Assembly (NCBI RefSeq): GCF_019127135.1
Contig: NZ_JAHOEA010000008.1
Coordinates: 1-64,000 of the forward strand
DNA from: Segatella copri
GTDB lineage: Bacteria > Bacteroidota > Bacteroidia > Bacteroidales > Bacteroidaceae
Direction: 5' to 3'
Length of the DNA: 64,000 nucleotides
The position numbers and the translations under genes are program-made. Positions 36,322-46,245 of this stretch are shown here, in pieces (position 1 is the first letter of the stretch; each line of letters opens with the position of its first letter). The notes beneath the pieces were generated by a model that saw only the letters and a program-made list of their open reading frames with translations, searched no databases and was not told the origin of the DNA.

Positions 36322-36329
36322 TAACTTTG
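36322..36329 (+). promoter_or_regulatory. -7 box for the wHTH-like gene
   Basis: TAACTTTG lies 26 bases before the ATG at 36355; a TTG at 36302-36304 lies 17 bases upstream of it. Confidence 0.45.
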
Positions 36330-36354
36330 AAGAAAATTTAAAATAGTTTTAATT

Positions 36355-37242
36355 ATGAGTATAAATATTGATGAATTTCGCGTTTTGCGAACATTGTCAG
36401 ATGGTGAGCAACATGATAAAGCTCCAAAAGGATTAACTGATGCTCAGTTCTGTATTGCAGTACAATTGCTCAAACAGAAAAATTTGATATATGCTGCTTT
36501 TGAGGAAGGAGGAAAAGTCATTTCTTCCAAGATTAATATGGCCGGATGTGCTGTATTGGATGCTTTAACAGAACTAGAAAAGGCAATCCTTAATCATGCT
36601 CTTTATGCAAGAAACATAAGAAAATGCGACTACGAAATTCTTCTCGATTTAAAAAATAATGGTTCTAATGCTTTTTCCAAAGAAATTAAGGATGATTCCA
36701 GCTTTTTTAAAAGAATTTCTCTTTTGCGCCGAGATAAAATGGTAACTTATAGTTATGATTATTATAGTTTGGCTGATAAAGGTTACGAACTTATAAAGGC
36801 AATAGAATATGAGGTTAATGAGGCTTTATCGAAGAAAAATATTCAAGTGCCTGGTTTTATAGAGCCAGATGCAGATATACAGGATAGTTTTGCGGATTCA
36901 GCAAATCAAGTAGAGCAGAAAAGCAAAACACAATCAGATAAAACTTCTGATATATGTATTAAGGGAGGACGTTTGTCTGGTTTCATGAAAGTTATAAAAG
37001 CAATGTGTGATGCTAATTATTTTGAGAAAAAAGATGGTGGCAAAGTTAATCAGGGTGATGTAATGGATCTGATGAGTGAAGCTTTTCACTCCGACCAATT
37101 GAACGGCAAAAATTATTCTTCTCTTTTAAATAAATGCGTTAAAGCTACAGAAAATACCTATTTTAATACTTTCGTGGAGTTGGAAGATAAAGCAGAAACT
37201 TTTTATAAGGCTTGTCATGATAGAGCAAAAAATAAAGACTGA
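36355..37242 (+). CDS. Hypothetical protein with winged-helix-like segments
   Basis: This is a 295-residue soluble protein in AT-rich DNA, unlike its neighbours. The first half reads like two small winged-helix units (FRVLRTLSDGEQHDKAPKGL and DDSSFFKRISLLRRDKMVTY...YYSLADKGYEL). A polar linker follows (about 178-200), then a helical C-terminal domain (GRLSGFMKVIKAMCDANYFE). I do not recognise a family. It diverges from the restriction-modification operon and could be its regulator or simply another accessory gene. Confidence 0.65.
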   Translation: MSINIDEFRVLRTLSDGEQHDKAPKGLTDAQFCIAVQLLKQKNLIYAAFEEGGKVISSKINMAGCAVLDALTELEKAILNHALYARNIRKCDYEILLDLKNNGSNAFSKEIKDDSSFFKRISLLRRDKMVTYSYDYYSLADKGYELIKAIEYEVNEALSKKNIQVPGFIEPDADIQDSFADSANQVEQKSKTQSDKTSDICIKGGRLSGFMKVIKAMCDANYFEKKDGGKVNQGDVMDLMSEAFHSDQLNGKNYSSLLNKCVKATENTYFNTFVELEDKAETFYKACHDRAKNKD

Positions 37243-37312
37243 GTTTTTTAACTCTTTAAAGTAGTTGAAGAGCAGGCTGAAAGCTAAAAAAGCTGAGCCT
37301 ATATACAATTAG

Positions 37313-37342
37313 TAATGCGTCCTATAATTATAGGGCGCATTA
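37313..37342. terminator. Near-perfect 30-base palindrome
   Basis: TAATGCG then TCCTATAATTATAGGG then CGCATTA forms an almost perfect palindrome 70 bases after the wHTH-like gene. It may be a terminator, although no long T-run follows. A degraded GCTGCCCAG / CTGGGC pair at about 37370-37405 resembles the 24.6-kb element. Confidence 0.4.
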
Positions 37343-37510
37343 TTATGATGTTGAAAAGATCTAGAACGCTGCCCAGGACTAGAAGTTGCTGCCAGTTCTG
37401 GGCGTATGGAAGTTATAGGAAATCTACTATTAAAGTTTAATTTATTTTAAATTTTTGGTAAGGTTTTGGTAAGGTGCTTGCAACCTTACCAAGGCCTGTT
37501 GTAATTTTGC

Positions 37511-37541
37511 CGGCGAGATTTAGTTCTCATCGGCTTTTTTT
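37511..37541 (+). terminator. Terminator-like hairpin
   Basis: GCCGGCGAGA ... TTCTCATCGGC forms a stem directly before seven T. It may also act as the left boundary of the replication-like module. Just before it a TTTTGGTAAGG word occurs twice and is partly repeated inverted (CCTTACCAAGG). Confidence 0.6.
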
Positions 37542-37563
37542 GTATTCAATAAACTGAAGACAG

Positions 37564-37725
37564 ATGGAGTTGATAAAATGAAAATCTCTAGGGCTTATTG
37601 GATATCGTTCGTTGTATTCACTTAAGTCCAGCAGGCAGACAAGCATCCTGACTAGGAAGCTAGAGGACTTGGACTATCTGAATGCAAATTGCTTCATAGA
37701 CGGAAGGATTAATACCAAAATATAA
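37564..37725 (+). pseudogene. Small wHTH-like ORF with an in-frame TGA at codon 6
   Basis: The frame reads MELIK, TGA, then KSLGLIGYRSLYSL, SSRQTSILTRKLEDLDYLNA and FIDGRINTKI to a TAA. The second half looks like a short winged helix. Either the TGA is a nonsense mutation (one base from TGG) or translation starts at a later non-ATG codon. It ends 1 base before the next small ORF. Confidence 0.35.
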
Positions 37726-37726
37726 T

Positions 37727-37879
37727 ATGCAAAAGGTATTATCTATCGGAGAAATCCTCAATGAGTATTTACTCCACAGCAACGCCCCTCTGGCTGCGGC
37801 TTATCGCAAGCACGTGCAGGAGATGATGGCAAGTAATGAATCTGTTGATTATATCAAGAAAGGAGGACGGTATGATTAA
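37727..37879 (+). CDS. Small 50-residue protein before the RepA-like ATPase
   Basis: MQKVLSIGEILNEYLLHSNA, then a basic helix, HVQEMMASNESVDYIKKGG. It overlaps the ATPase start by 8 bases, and its last codons contain the AGGAGG ribosome site of the ATPase, which suggests translational coupling. No family is recognised. Confidence 0.55.
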   Translation: MQKVLSIGEILNEYLLHSNAPLAAAYRKHVQEMMASNESVDYIKKGGRYD

Positions 37880-38912
37880 TATAGATTCTAAACAGAAATT
37901 GGATGAATTCATGGCTCAGGAAGCTCAGCAGCAGACTGAATCCCAGAAACAGGCTCAGGCTCTTGCTCCAGGGGCTGCTCAGCAGCAGGACAAGCCTAGC
38001 TTTGTCAAAGTGTCTCCTTTCAATGACTACCGGTTAGAAGGACTGAAGATGGATCCACCGAAGGAACTTTGTCCCCATATTCTGGTGGAGCATGAGACAA
38101 CGATTCTCTTTAGCGGCCCGGGTGTGGGTAAAACAGTCCTCGCCATTCAGATAGCTATCGAGTTGGCTGAACAGGGAAAGCGAGTGCTTTATGTCAACTT
38201 TGAGCTTTCGCAGCTACAATTGGCTCTGAGATATCCCAACAAGGATAGTCCTGATACACTCTACCACGCTAGCATCGATTATACCAAGATGCACGATGTT
38301 ACCGACCAGAGCATGATTCTTTCTGAGATTGAGCGAATGGCACTGGAACTGAATATAGAGGTGATAATCATAGATAACTTTACCAATCTCTGTATCAATT
38401 CTAAGGAGGCAGCTGAAGCTGGAAAAATCATGCAGCAACTGGTAGCTATGCGTATGACTCACAACTGTACCATGCTCATCCTTGCCCATGTGCCTAAGCG
38501 TAAGCCGGGTGATCCACTTACAATAGACGACTTGGCTGGTAGTAAGCTTCTCAGTAACCTTGCCGATAACGTAATTGGTTTCAACAAATCGAGAAAGGAC
38601 AAGAACATGCGCTACCTCATTCAGCTGAAGTATCGTTCTCTCCCAATCGAACTTGATTTCAAGAACGTGCAGGAACTTACGTTGACCAGTTCTGACGGAT
38701 GGCTCCATTTCGAATATGGAGGCTATGATGAAGAACGAACTCATCTGCCAAGATCACGAGATGAAAGGGCAGAACTGGAGCGTGACATCGTGAAGGAACT
38801 CAAGCAGCCTAATGGCTCTTCTTATCGGGAAATTGCTGACAAACTGGGTACCAGTTTGAGTATGGTTCAGCGTGTTGCCAAGAGCAATAACTTGAACAGA
38901 AAAGGCAAATAA
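37872..38912 (+). CDS. RepA-like P-loop ATPase with C-terminal HTH
   Basis: The product has 346 residues. A Gln-rich N-terminus precedes a RecA/RepA-type ATPase. Walker A is FSGPGVGKTVLA (about 81-91) and Walker B is VIIIDNFTNL, with LILAHVPKRKPGD after it. The family includes the hexameric helicase RepA of RSF1010 and phage/plasmid DnaB-like AAA proteins. The C-terminal helix-turn-helix is SYREIADKLGTSLSMVQRVAKS. The ATG at 37872 has AGGAGG close upstream. The repeat array and a primase-like gene follow. Confidence 0.85.
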   Translation: MINIDSKQKLDEFMAQEAQQQTESQKQAQALAPGAAQQQDKPSFVKVSPFNDYRLEGLKMDPPKELCPHILVEHETTILFSGPGVGKTVLAIQIAIELAEQGKRVLYVNFELSQLQLALRYPNKDSPDTLYHASIDYTKMHDVTDQSMILSEIERMALELNIEVIIIDNFTNLCINSKEAAEAGKIMQQLVAMRMTHNCTMLILAHVPKRKPGDPLTIDDLAGSKLLSNLADNVIGFNKSRKDKNMRYLIQLKYRSLPIELDFKNVQELTLTSSDGWLHFEYGGYDEERTHLPRSRDERAELERDIVKELKQPNGSSYREIADKLGTSLSMVQRVAKSNNLNRKGK

Positions 38913-38933
38913 GCCTTACAAGAAGTAAGTATT

Positions 38934-39138
38934 TGTATCAGGGATGTATCATTCCGATTTTTGATACAAAATGATACTTAATTAATTGATATAGACATAG
39001 TTAGACTGTATCATGAGTGATACAGCTGCTGTATCTGATACAAAGGGAATGTATCATCTTTGATACATAATAACCTTCTGAATATCAGTAGATTAATGAT
39101 TGTTTTGTATCGATTCGGAAATGATACACTCTGATACA
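38934..39138. repeat. Iteron-like array of TGTATCA/TGATACA words
   Basis: Thirteen copies of a 7-base word lie in 205 bases. TGTATCA occurs at 38934, 38945, 39007 and 39050. Its complement TGATACA occurs at 38962, 39018, 39036, 39061, 39122 and 39132. Near-copies (TGTATCT 39030, TGTATCG 39106, TGATACT 38972) complete the set. Several form palindromes (39007-39024, 39030-39042, 39050-39067). The stretch is AT-rich and lies between a RepA-like ATPase gene and a primase-like gene. It could be an origin, or operators for one of the two proteins. Confidence 0.9.
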
Positions 39139-39165
39139 TTTTTTTATATTTAAATTTCAGAAAAA

Positions 39166-40221
39166 ATGAAGAATGATATAAGATTTATTTTGGAGCGCTA
39201 TCATGCCGGTGGAGCCAACCGTTATGTCTGCCCTCAATGTGGACGCAAGAAGTGCTTTACACGATATGTAGACCTGAAAACGGGCGAGTATGTGGCTGAC
39301 GACTGTGGTAGATGCGACCATACGGCATCCTGCGGCTATCATTATCCACCACGTCAATACTTCCATGATCATCCGGAACTTAGCTGCAGGGAAGATTACC
39401 AGACGGAATACGTAAACGGTAAACCCTTGCTGGGATTGGGAAACAGGAGACAGGACTCAGATAACACCCTGAACGTTCATAAGAACAGACTGATGATGCA
39501 ACCGCAGGATAGGCGACAGACCGAGTTCTTCAGCCCCGAATGGGTACAGAAGGCTATGCTGAGGCAGAGTGCTTTCGGCATGTGGCTTGAAGGCCTGAAC
39601 ATCGGTGGTGATGCCCGGCAGGTGCTAGCCGATTATTGTGTGGGAGGTACTGCCCGGGACGTCGTTGTGCAGGGGGTGAACTATGGCAGGGCAGTGGTGT
39701 TCTGGCTGATAGACGAACAGCAGCGGGTGCATGATGCCAAGCTGATGGCTTATCGCAATGACGGTCATCGGGTACAGGGATGGGCCAACACCATGCGTTC
39801 CATCTGTGAACGTTCTCATGTAGGACCGCAACTTCAGAATACCGAAAAGGTGCTCTTTGGACAGCATCTGCTTCCCCGCTATCCCGATAAGACGGTATGC
39901 ATCGTGGAGAGTGAGAAGACATCGCTTATCTGTGCCTGCCGCTATCCGCAGTACCTGTGGCTGGCAACGGGCGGATGTGGAAATCTGCAGACCGATAAGC
40001 TGATACCCTTGCAGCATCGGCGACTCGTGGTTTATCCCGATAGCGGAGAGTATGATAAGTGGAAGGAGCAGATGGCAAGGAGCGGATGCCGGGATTATAG
40101 GGTGGTGGACTTCATGGAGCAGTTTGAGGCGAATACCGATATTGCCGATATTCTGTTGGGTGAGGCTCAGCAGAAACCCGAATTTCTGCTGCCACCTCCT
40201 CCAGATGTCTGCCCTTTCTAA
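39166..40221 (+). CDS. DUF6371 protein with zinc finger and Toprim-like part (primase-like)
   Basis: This 351-residue protein has an N-terminal zinc-binding finger with Cys22-Cys25 (YVCPQCGRKKCF) and Cys47-Cys50 (DDCGRCDH). DUF6371/PG0870-type proteins follow this layout. The C-terminal part has the Toprim-like pattern CIVESEKTSLICA ... WLATGGCGNLQ ... LVVYPDSGEYDKW. It resembles the zinc-finger-plus-Toprim design of bacterial and plasmid primases; primase activity is not shown here. It starts right after the repeat array. Confidence 0.82.
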   Translation: MKNDIRFILERYHAGGANRYVCPQCGRKKCFTRYVDLKTGEYVADDCGRCDHTASCGYHYPPRQYFHDHPELSCREDYQTEYVNGKPLLGLGNRRQDSDNTLNVHKNRLMMQPQDRRQTEFFSPEWVQKAMLRQSAFGMWLEGLNIGGDARQVLADYCVGGTARDVVVQGVNYGRAVVFWLIDEQQRVHDAKLMAYRNDGHRVQGWANTMRSICERSHVGPQLQNTEKVLFGQHLLPRYPDKTVCIVESEKTSLICACRYPQYLWLATGGCGNLQTDKLIPLQHRRLVVYPDSGEYDKWKEQMARSGCRDYRVVDFMEQFEANTDIADILLGEAQQKPEFLLPPPPDVCPF

Positions 40222-40312
40222 ACATAAGGTTTACGCTCCGTAAGTATCATCTTTAGAGGGCGTAAGTATAAGGGTTAGAAAAATAATTAAAATGCAAAAT
40301 TAAAATGTAAAT

Positions 40313-40537
40313 ATGATGACAAATTTTAAAGTAAGAGCCTATGGAAAATCAGAGCTTGCCTGGCTCTATTTTCCAACAGCCAATTCGGCTCATACGGCAG
40401 TAAACCATCTGATGGCTTGGGTGTATCGCATTCCGCAACTTGTTGACGGACTTCAGAAGCTCGGCTATCGTAAGACGGCAAAGTTTTTTACACCCCGAGA
40501 GGTAGCTCTCATCATCGATTATCTGGGTGAACCATAA
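40313..40537 (+). CDS. DUF4248 domain protein
   Basis: This 74-residue protein shows the DUF4248 pattern MTNFKVRAYGKSELAWLYFP, NHLMAWVYRIPQLVDGL and FTPREVALIIDYLGEP. Its function is unknown. It is typically found beside an HU-like gene in Bacteroidetes, as here. Confidence 0.9.
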   Translation: MMTNFKVRAYGKSELAWLYFPTANSAHTAVNHLMAWVYRIPQLVDGLQKLGYRKTAKFFTPREVALIIDYLGEP

Positions 40538-40606
40538 GAAAATCCTTATAAAGTATGCTATCTCACGCAACGTATGGTATCGTATGAATGCCTTGAAGGA
40601 ATTTTG

Positions 40607-40614
40607 TATCTTTG
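40607..40614 (+). promoter_or_regulatory. -7 box and structured leader of the HU-like gene
   Basis: TATCTTTG precedes a leader of about 120 bases that contains hairpins GTAAACC/GGTTTAC (40619-40637) and CCTTC/GAAGG (about 40678-40689). A regulatory role is possible but unproven. Confidence 0.5.
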
Positions 40615-40737
40615 CTGTGTAAACCAAAGGGGTTTACTCGATGAAACTCTCTACCCGATGGGGTGATGGATCCTATACCTTCTGAAGGAACATGGAGATG
40701 CGGAATCGGCAGTAATTAACTCAAAATTCTGATAGTT

Positions 40738-41283
40738 ATGATTAAGTACGTTTTGAAGCAGAACAAGAACAAGAAGAGTCTTGCTTATCTTAAGTGGTAT
40801 GCTTTCCCATTGGTGGAAGAGACGATGGACCTGGCTGAACTTGCCAAGCACATGGAGGAGCACAATACCGGATTCACCGAGGCGATGTGCCTGGGCATGA
40901 TGACTGCCATGGTGAAGTGTATCAAGGAGCAGCTCCTGGCTGGTAAAAATGTGAAGATAGACAACCTTGCCATCTTCAGCGTGGGTATCCGTAACAAGGA
41001 GGGAGCCAAGACCGAGGCTGAGTTTACTGCGGTAAACAATATTGCCGGTGTAAAGCTCAGAGCTCGTGCTACAGGTACATTGAGCAATGCCAACCTTAAC
41101 ACTTCGGCTAGTGTGAGAAGAGCCAGCAATGTAGTAGTTTTTGGTTCTGGCAGTGATGCCGGTAATGGTGCAGGCAGCATCAACCCTGGTGGCAATACAA
41201 CTACTGGTGGCAACAGCCAGACTGGTGACAGCTCTACTACAGGAGGTGAAGACAACGGTGTTGGCGACGGCAACCTTGGTTAA
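40738..41283 (+). CDS. HU-family (HU-HIG) DNA-binding protein with Gly/Ser/Thr/Asn-rich tail
   Basis: This is a 181-residue protein. The HU-like core (about 1-125) has MIKYVLKQNKNKKSLAYLKW, GMMTAMVKCIKEQLLAGKN, NVKIDNLAIFSVGIRNKEG and the C-terminal arm AGVKLRARATGTLSN. A flexible tail of about 45 residues, Gly/Thr/Asn/Ser-rich, follows (GNTTTGGNSQTGDSSTTGG). Such HU-HIG proteins are common beside DUF4248 genes. Confidence 0.9.
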   Translation: MIKYVLKQNKNKKSLAYLKWYAFPLVEETMDLAELAKHMEEHNTGFTEAMCLGMMTAMVKCIKEQLLAGKNVKIDNLAIFSVGIRNKEGAKTEAEFTAVNNIAGVKLRARATGTLSNANLNTSASVRRASNVVVFGSGSDAGNGAGSINPGGNTTTGGNSQTGDSSTTGGEDNGVGDGNLG

Positions 41284-41320
41284 AGCCTACTGAGGTAAAA
41301 GGCAGCCTTAAAATTTTAAA

Positions 41321-41359
41321 ATCCTCGTCCGATATAGAAACCGGACGAGGATTTTTTTA
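41321..41359. terminator. Bidirectional terminator between the HU-like gene and thiH
   Basis: ATCCTCGTCCG (41321-41331) pairs with CGGACGAGGAT (41342-41352) and is followed by seven T. It serves the plus-strand HU-like gene; thiH ends facing it. Confidence 0.9.
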
Positions 41360-42505
41360 TCCAACTTTTTCTTCTTTCAGTTTTCCGAAGAAATCGAATG
41401 AGGCATCCCAATCCTTCCAGACTGGCTCTCTGCCCAATTCCTTCAATCTCGCATTGATTACCTTGGCGGTACGCTCATCGCTTACGGTGAACTGCTCCAA
41501 TGCCTGAGGATAGGTATGGTAACCACCTGGATTTACCTTTGATTCTGCCGACATGGTGGTGACACCCAGTGTTGCCATGTTGTCACGGATGTAGGCTGGC
41601 TCACGGGTAGAGTAAGAGATATCTACATCGTGGTCGAAGATACGCATGGCGAAAGTTGCCTGGGCCAACTGCTTATCGGTCATGAAGCAGTTTGGCTGGA
41701 AACCTTCGTTCTGTGCTGGGCGCATACGAGGGAAGTTCACGCTGTACTTGGTCTTCCAGTAATGCTTCTGCAGGTAGCGCAGGTGATGAGCCATCATCAC
41801 AACATCCGTGCGCCACTCCTTCTCCAAGCCGATGAGCACACCCATACCGATGGAATGGACACCTGCCATACCCATGCGGTCGAAACCATCGCAGCGCCAC
41901 TCAAACTTGCTCTTCATGCCACGTGGGTGGTAGAGCTTGTAGTGCTCGTGGTTGTAGGTCTCCTGGAAACAGATGACACCGTTCATACCATGGTCGGCGA
42001 GGGTTTTGTAATCCTCTGTAGAGAGCGGCATCACCTCAATTTTCACGTTAGAGAAATACTTCTTGGCGATGTCGATTGCCTTGGCAAGATATGGGGTGCC
42101 AGCCTTGGCTGGGTTCTCGCCCGTAACGAGAAGGATGTTCTCGAATGGAGCCAACTGCTTGATGGCCTTATACTCGTTCTCAATCTGCTCTGGGGTGAGG
42201 ATGGTACGAGCCATCGGATTCTCACGATGGAAACCGCAATACACGCAGGAGTTAGAGCATGAATTGGTGATGTAGAGAGGAATGAACATCGACATGGTCT
42301 TGCCGAAGCGCTCCTCAGTATATTTGCGGGAAAGACGCGCCATTACCTCCAGGTATGGCTCGGCTGCCGGTGAAATCAGCGCCATGAAGTCGTTCACATC
42401 GCAATGGTCCTTGGCAAGGGCACGACGCACATCGTTATCGGTCATTCGAGCAATGCGCTCCGTGGTCTCCTCCCAACTGATTTTCTTTAATTCGTCTGAA
42501 AACAT
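41357..42505 (-). CDS. thiH: 2-iminoacetate synthase
   Basis: This 382-residue radical-SAM enzyme cleaves tyrosine to dehydroglycine for thiazole synthesis. The cluster motif is CSNSCVYCGF (CxxxCxxC). RMRPAQNEGF and the C-terminal BATS-like segment match ThiH. It starts 4 bases after the thiC stop in the thiS-G-C-H operon. Confidence 0.97.
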   Translation of the reverse strand: MFSDELKKISWEETTERIARMTDNDVRRALAKDHCDVNDFMALISPAAEPYLEVMARLSRKYTEERFGKTMSMFIPLYITNSCSNSCVYCGFHRENPMARTILTPEQIENEYKAIKQLAPFENILLVTGENPAKAGTPYLAKAIDIAKKYFSNVKIEVMPLSTEDYKTLADHGMNGVICFQETYNHEHYKLYHPRGMKSKFEWRCDGFDRMGMAGVHSIGMGVLIGLEKEWRTDVVMMAHHLRYLQKHYWKTKYSVNFPRMRPAQNEGFQPNCFMTDKQLAQATFAMRIFDHDVDISYSTREPAYIRDNMATLGVTTMSAESKVNPGGYHTYPQALEQFTVSDERTAKVINARLKELGREPVWKDWDASFDFFGKLKEEKVG

Positions 42506-42509
42506 TTTC

Positions 42510-44267
<1,758 letters not shown>

Positions 44268-44309
44268 TCATCCTTCATGCCTTTTATGATCATATATATT
44301 TATTTTATA

Positions 44310-45083
44310 TTAGTCGTTGAGGAATGCGGTGAGAGGAGAACTTGCCTCAGCACAATCGCTGATGGCTCCGAGACCTGCCTCGTAAGCACGGCGACCGCAG
44401 ATGACTGCCTCCTTGAATGCCTTGGCCATCTCAACAGGGTCTCCGGCTACGGCGATAGCGGTGTTAACCAGACAAGCACTGGCACCCATCTCCATAGCTT
44501 CGGCAGCATGGCTAGGCGCACCGATACCTGCATCTACTACAACAGGAACGGTAGCCTGCTCGATGATAATCTGCAGGAAGTCCTTCATTCTCAATCCCTT
44601 GTTGGTACCGATAGGTGCAGCGAGTGGCATTACGGTAGCAGCACCAGCCTCTTCGAGGTGCTTGCAGAGGGTAGGGTCTGCCTGGCAATATGGCAATACC
44701 ACGAAACCGAGCTTTACCAGTTTCTCAGTAGCCTTCAGCGTCTCGATAGAGTCTGGAAGAAGATAGCGAGGGTCTGGGTGGATTTCGAGCTTGAGCCAGT
44801 TGGTTCCGAAAGCCTCGCGAGCCATCTGTGCTGCGAAGACAGCCTCTTCGGCGTTGCGCACTCCACTGGTATTAGGGAGGAGCTGGATGCTAGGACTCTG
44901 TACGATATGAGTAAGCAGGTCGTCCTGCTTGTCTTCGAGTTCGATACGTTTCATAGCAACAGTAACCATTTCTGTTTCTGATGCTTTGATGGCTTCAGCC
45001 ATGAGGGCATTGTTGTTAAACTTTCCTGTGCCCAAGAAGAGGCGTGAGTTAAACTCTCTGCCTGCGATTACTAATTTTTCCAT
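44310..45083 (-). CDS. thiG: Thiazole synthase
   Basis: This 257-residue TIM barrel joins deoxyxylulose phosphate, dehydroglycine and ThiS thiocarboxylate to form the thiazole. [20 protein letters not shown] (the Schiff-base lysine region), [14 protein letters not shown] and [16 protein letters not shown] identify it. Length is normal. The gene lies between thiS and thiC. Confidence 0.97.
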   Translation of the reverse strand: MEKLVIAGREFNSRLFLGTGKFNNNALMAEAIKASETEMVTVAMKRIELEDKQDDLLTHIVQSPSIQLLPNTSGVRNAEEAVFAAQMAREAFGTNWLKLEIHPDPRYLLPDSIETLKATEKLVKLGFVVLPYCQADPTLCKHLEEAGAATVMPLAAPIGTNKGLRMKDFLQIIIEQATVPVVVDAGIGAPSHAAEAMEMGASACLVNTAIAVAGDPVEMAKAFKEAVICGRRAYEAGLGAISDCAEASSPLTAFLND

Positions 45084-45170
45084 TGTTTTATTATAGAGTT
45101 GTTATTTTTGTTTCCATTTCTGTAGGAAAAGTACTTTTGGATGATTCTTTTCCGCAGTATTCTGGGACTG

Positions 45171-45368
45171 TTATCCTCCGCAGAACGCTTTTACGATAAC
45201 GATGTCAGCTCCTTCTGTGATGAGTGTGTTTTCCCATTCATCACGAGGCACCATTTCGTTACTGATAGCTACTGCAACTCCTGTAGCTGGCAAATCGAGT
45301 TCCTGAGCTAACTCCCTGATGGTTTTAGCCTGTGTCTCGGTCTCTTTGTTGTTGATAGTTACTTTCAT
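45171..45368 (-). CDS. thiS: Sulfur carrier protein ThiS
   Basis: This 65-residue ubiquitin-like protein ends in ...FCGG, the Gly-Gly that carries the thiocarboxylate. It also has MKVTINNKETETQA and VAVAISNEMVPRDEWENT. First gene of the operon. No thiF (adenylating enzyme) or thiE is in the window, although both are required for the pathway. Confidence 0.95.
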   Translation of the reverse strand: MKVTINNKETETQAKTIRELAQELDLPATGVAVAISNEMVPRDEWENTLITEGADIVIVKAFCGG

Positions 45369-45504
45369 ATTCTGTTCGTTTTATATGATGAATAATCCGT
45401 TTGTTTACGCTGTTTCTATCGCCCGAAAGCGATGATATGATAATATGTAATCAAACACGGTGAACTTCCAGATGAAAGCCTTAAGAGAAAAATAAAGCGC
45501 TATC

Positions 45505-45584
45505 AAATATCCCTGCGACAGCATTACCTGCATCAGGTTCAATGGGTATCATCTCAGCCGAATCTTTCAGCACCCCGTGATAAT
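45505..45584 (-). promoter_or_regulatory. TPP riboswitch (THI element)
   Basis: Read on the minus strand it has GGGGTGCTGAAAG, GGCTGAGATGATACCC, GAACCTGATGCAGGTAATG and GCAGGGA, the conserved THI-box core. A minus-strand TACTTTTG promoter box lies just upstream at 45591-45598. The 130 bases between the riboswitch and thiS contain an ATCGC/GCGAT hairpin (about 45418-45434) that could be part of the expression platform. Confidence 0.97.
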
Positions 45585-45669
45585 CGCTTGCAAAAGTAAT
45601 GATAATATCGGAAAAACAATAGAATTTCAAAAATATTTATGCTATATTAACGCTGAAGCATCTGTCGCT

Positions 45670-46095
45670 TTACTGGTGTTTCTTTCTGCAATCCGGGCAT
45701 TCGCCTTTGATGACAAAGGAAATAGAGTGGGGGTAAAAGCCTTCGGGCAGCTCGAAACTTGGAATATGGATATCCTCCATACAGAAGGAACGCTGGCATG
45801 ATTCGCAGTAGAAATGAATGTGCCCGTCGTGATGATCGCAAGCCCCTTTTTCTTCGCAGAGTTCGTAGCAGAGTACGCCTCGCCCATCTTCGAAGGCATG
45901 AACCACATCATGTTCCAAAAAGAGGGTAAGGGTACGGAAGATGCTCGACTTGTCCATCGAAACCATCTTTCGTTCCAGATTGCTCAGACTCTGCGGGTTC
46001 TGTTCGCCCATCAGGGTCTTCATTACGAGTATGCGGTTGGCGGTTGGCCGGATGCCTTTCGATTCCAGCCTGCTGATCATATCTTGTGAATTCAT
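45670..46095 (-). CDS. Fur-family metalloregulator
   Basis: This regulator has about 141 residues; the start MNSQDMISRLESKGIRPTAN is preferred over one 15 codons upstream because a -7 box (TATCTTTG, 46130-46137 minus) lies inside the extension. Winged helix: KGIRPTANRILVMKTL and SSIFRTLTLFLEHDVV. Metal sites: HHDGHIHFYCESCQ and the C-terminal CPDCRKK, the pair of CxxC motifs that bind structural zinc. It may be Fur, Zur or PerR-like; the spacing does not decide it. Confidence 0.92.
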   Translation of the reverse strand: MNSQDMISRLESKGIRPTANRILVMKTLMGEQNPQSLSNLERKMVSMDKSSIFRTLTLFLEHDVVHAFEDGRGVLCYELCEEKGACDHHDGHIHFYCESCQRSFCMEDIHIPSFELPEGFYPHSISFVIKGECPDCRKKHQ

Positions 46096-46144
46096 CGTTT
46101 CTTCTTTTAAAATTTTTACTAACTGGTTGCAAAGATACAAAAAA

Positions 46145-46172
46145 AGCGTGTAAGTATGGTAACTTACACGCT
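46145..46172. terminator. Perfect 11-base inverted repeat upstream of fur
   Basis: AGCGTGTAAGT (46145-46155), ATGGTA loop, ACTTACACGCT (46162-46172), with A-runs on one side and T-runs on the other. It can terminate the micro-protein transcript arriving from the right. It also covers the position of the fur -33 region, so an operator for autoregulation is an alternative. Confidence 0.75.
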
Positions 46173-46245
46173 TTTTCTTTATTTAAACGTAATTACTTTT
46201 TGCTTTCAATCTAGTTTAAGCCGCAGCATGAAGGGGTTTGAGCCC

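Noticed and set aside
37440..37500. TTTTGGTAAGG direct repeats as an element attachment site
   Set aside because: Two copies lie side by side, but I found no matching copy at the right end near 41.3 kb.
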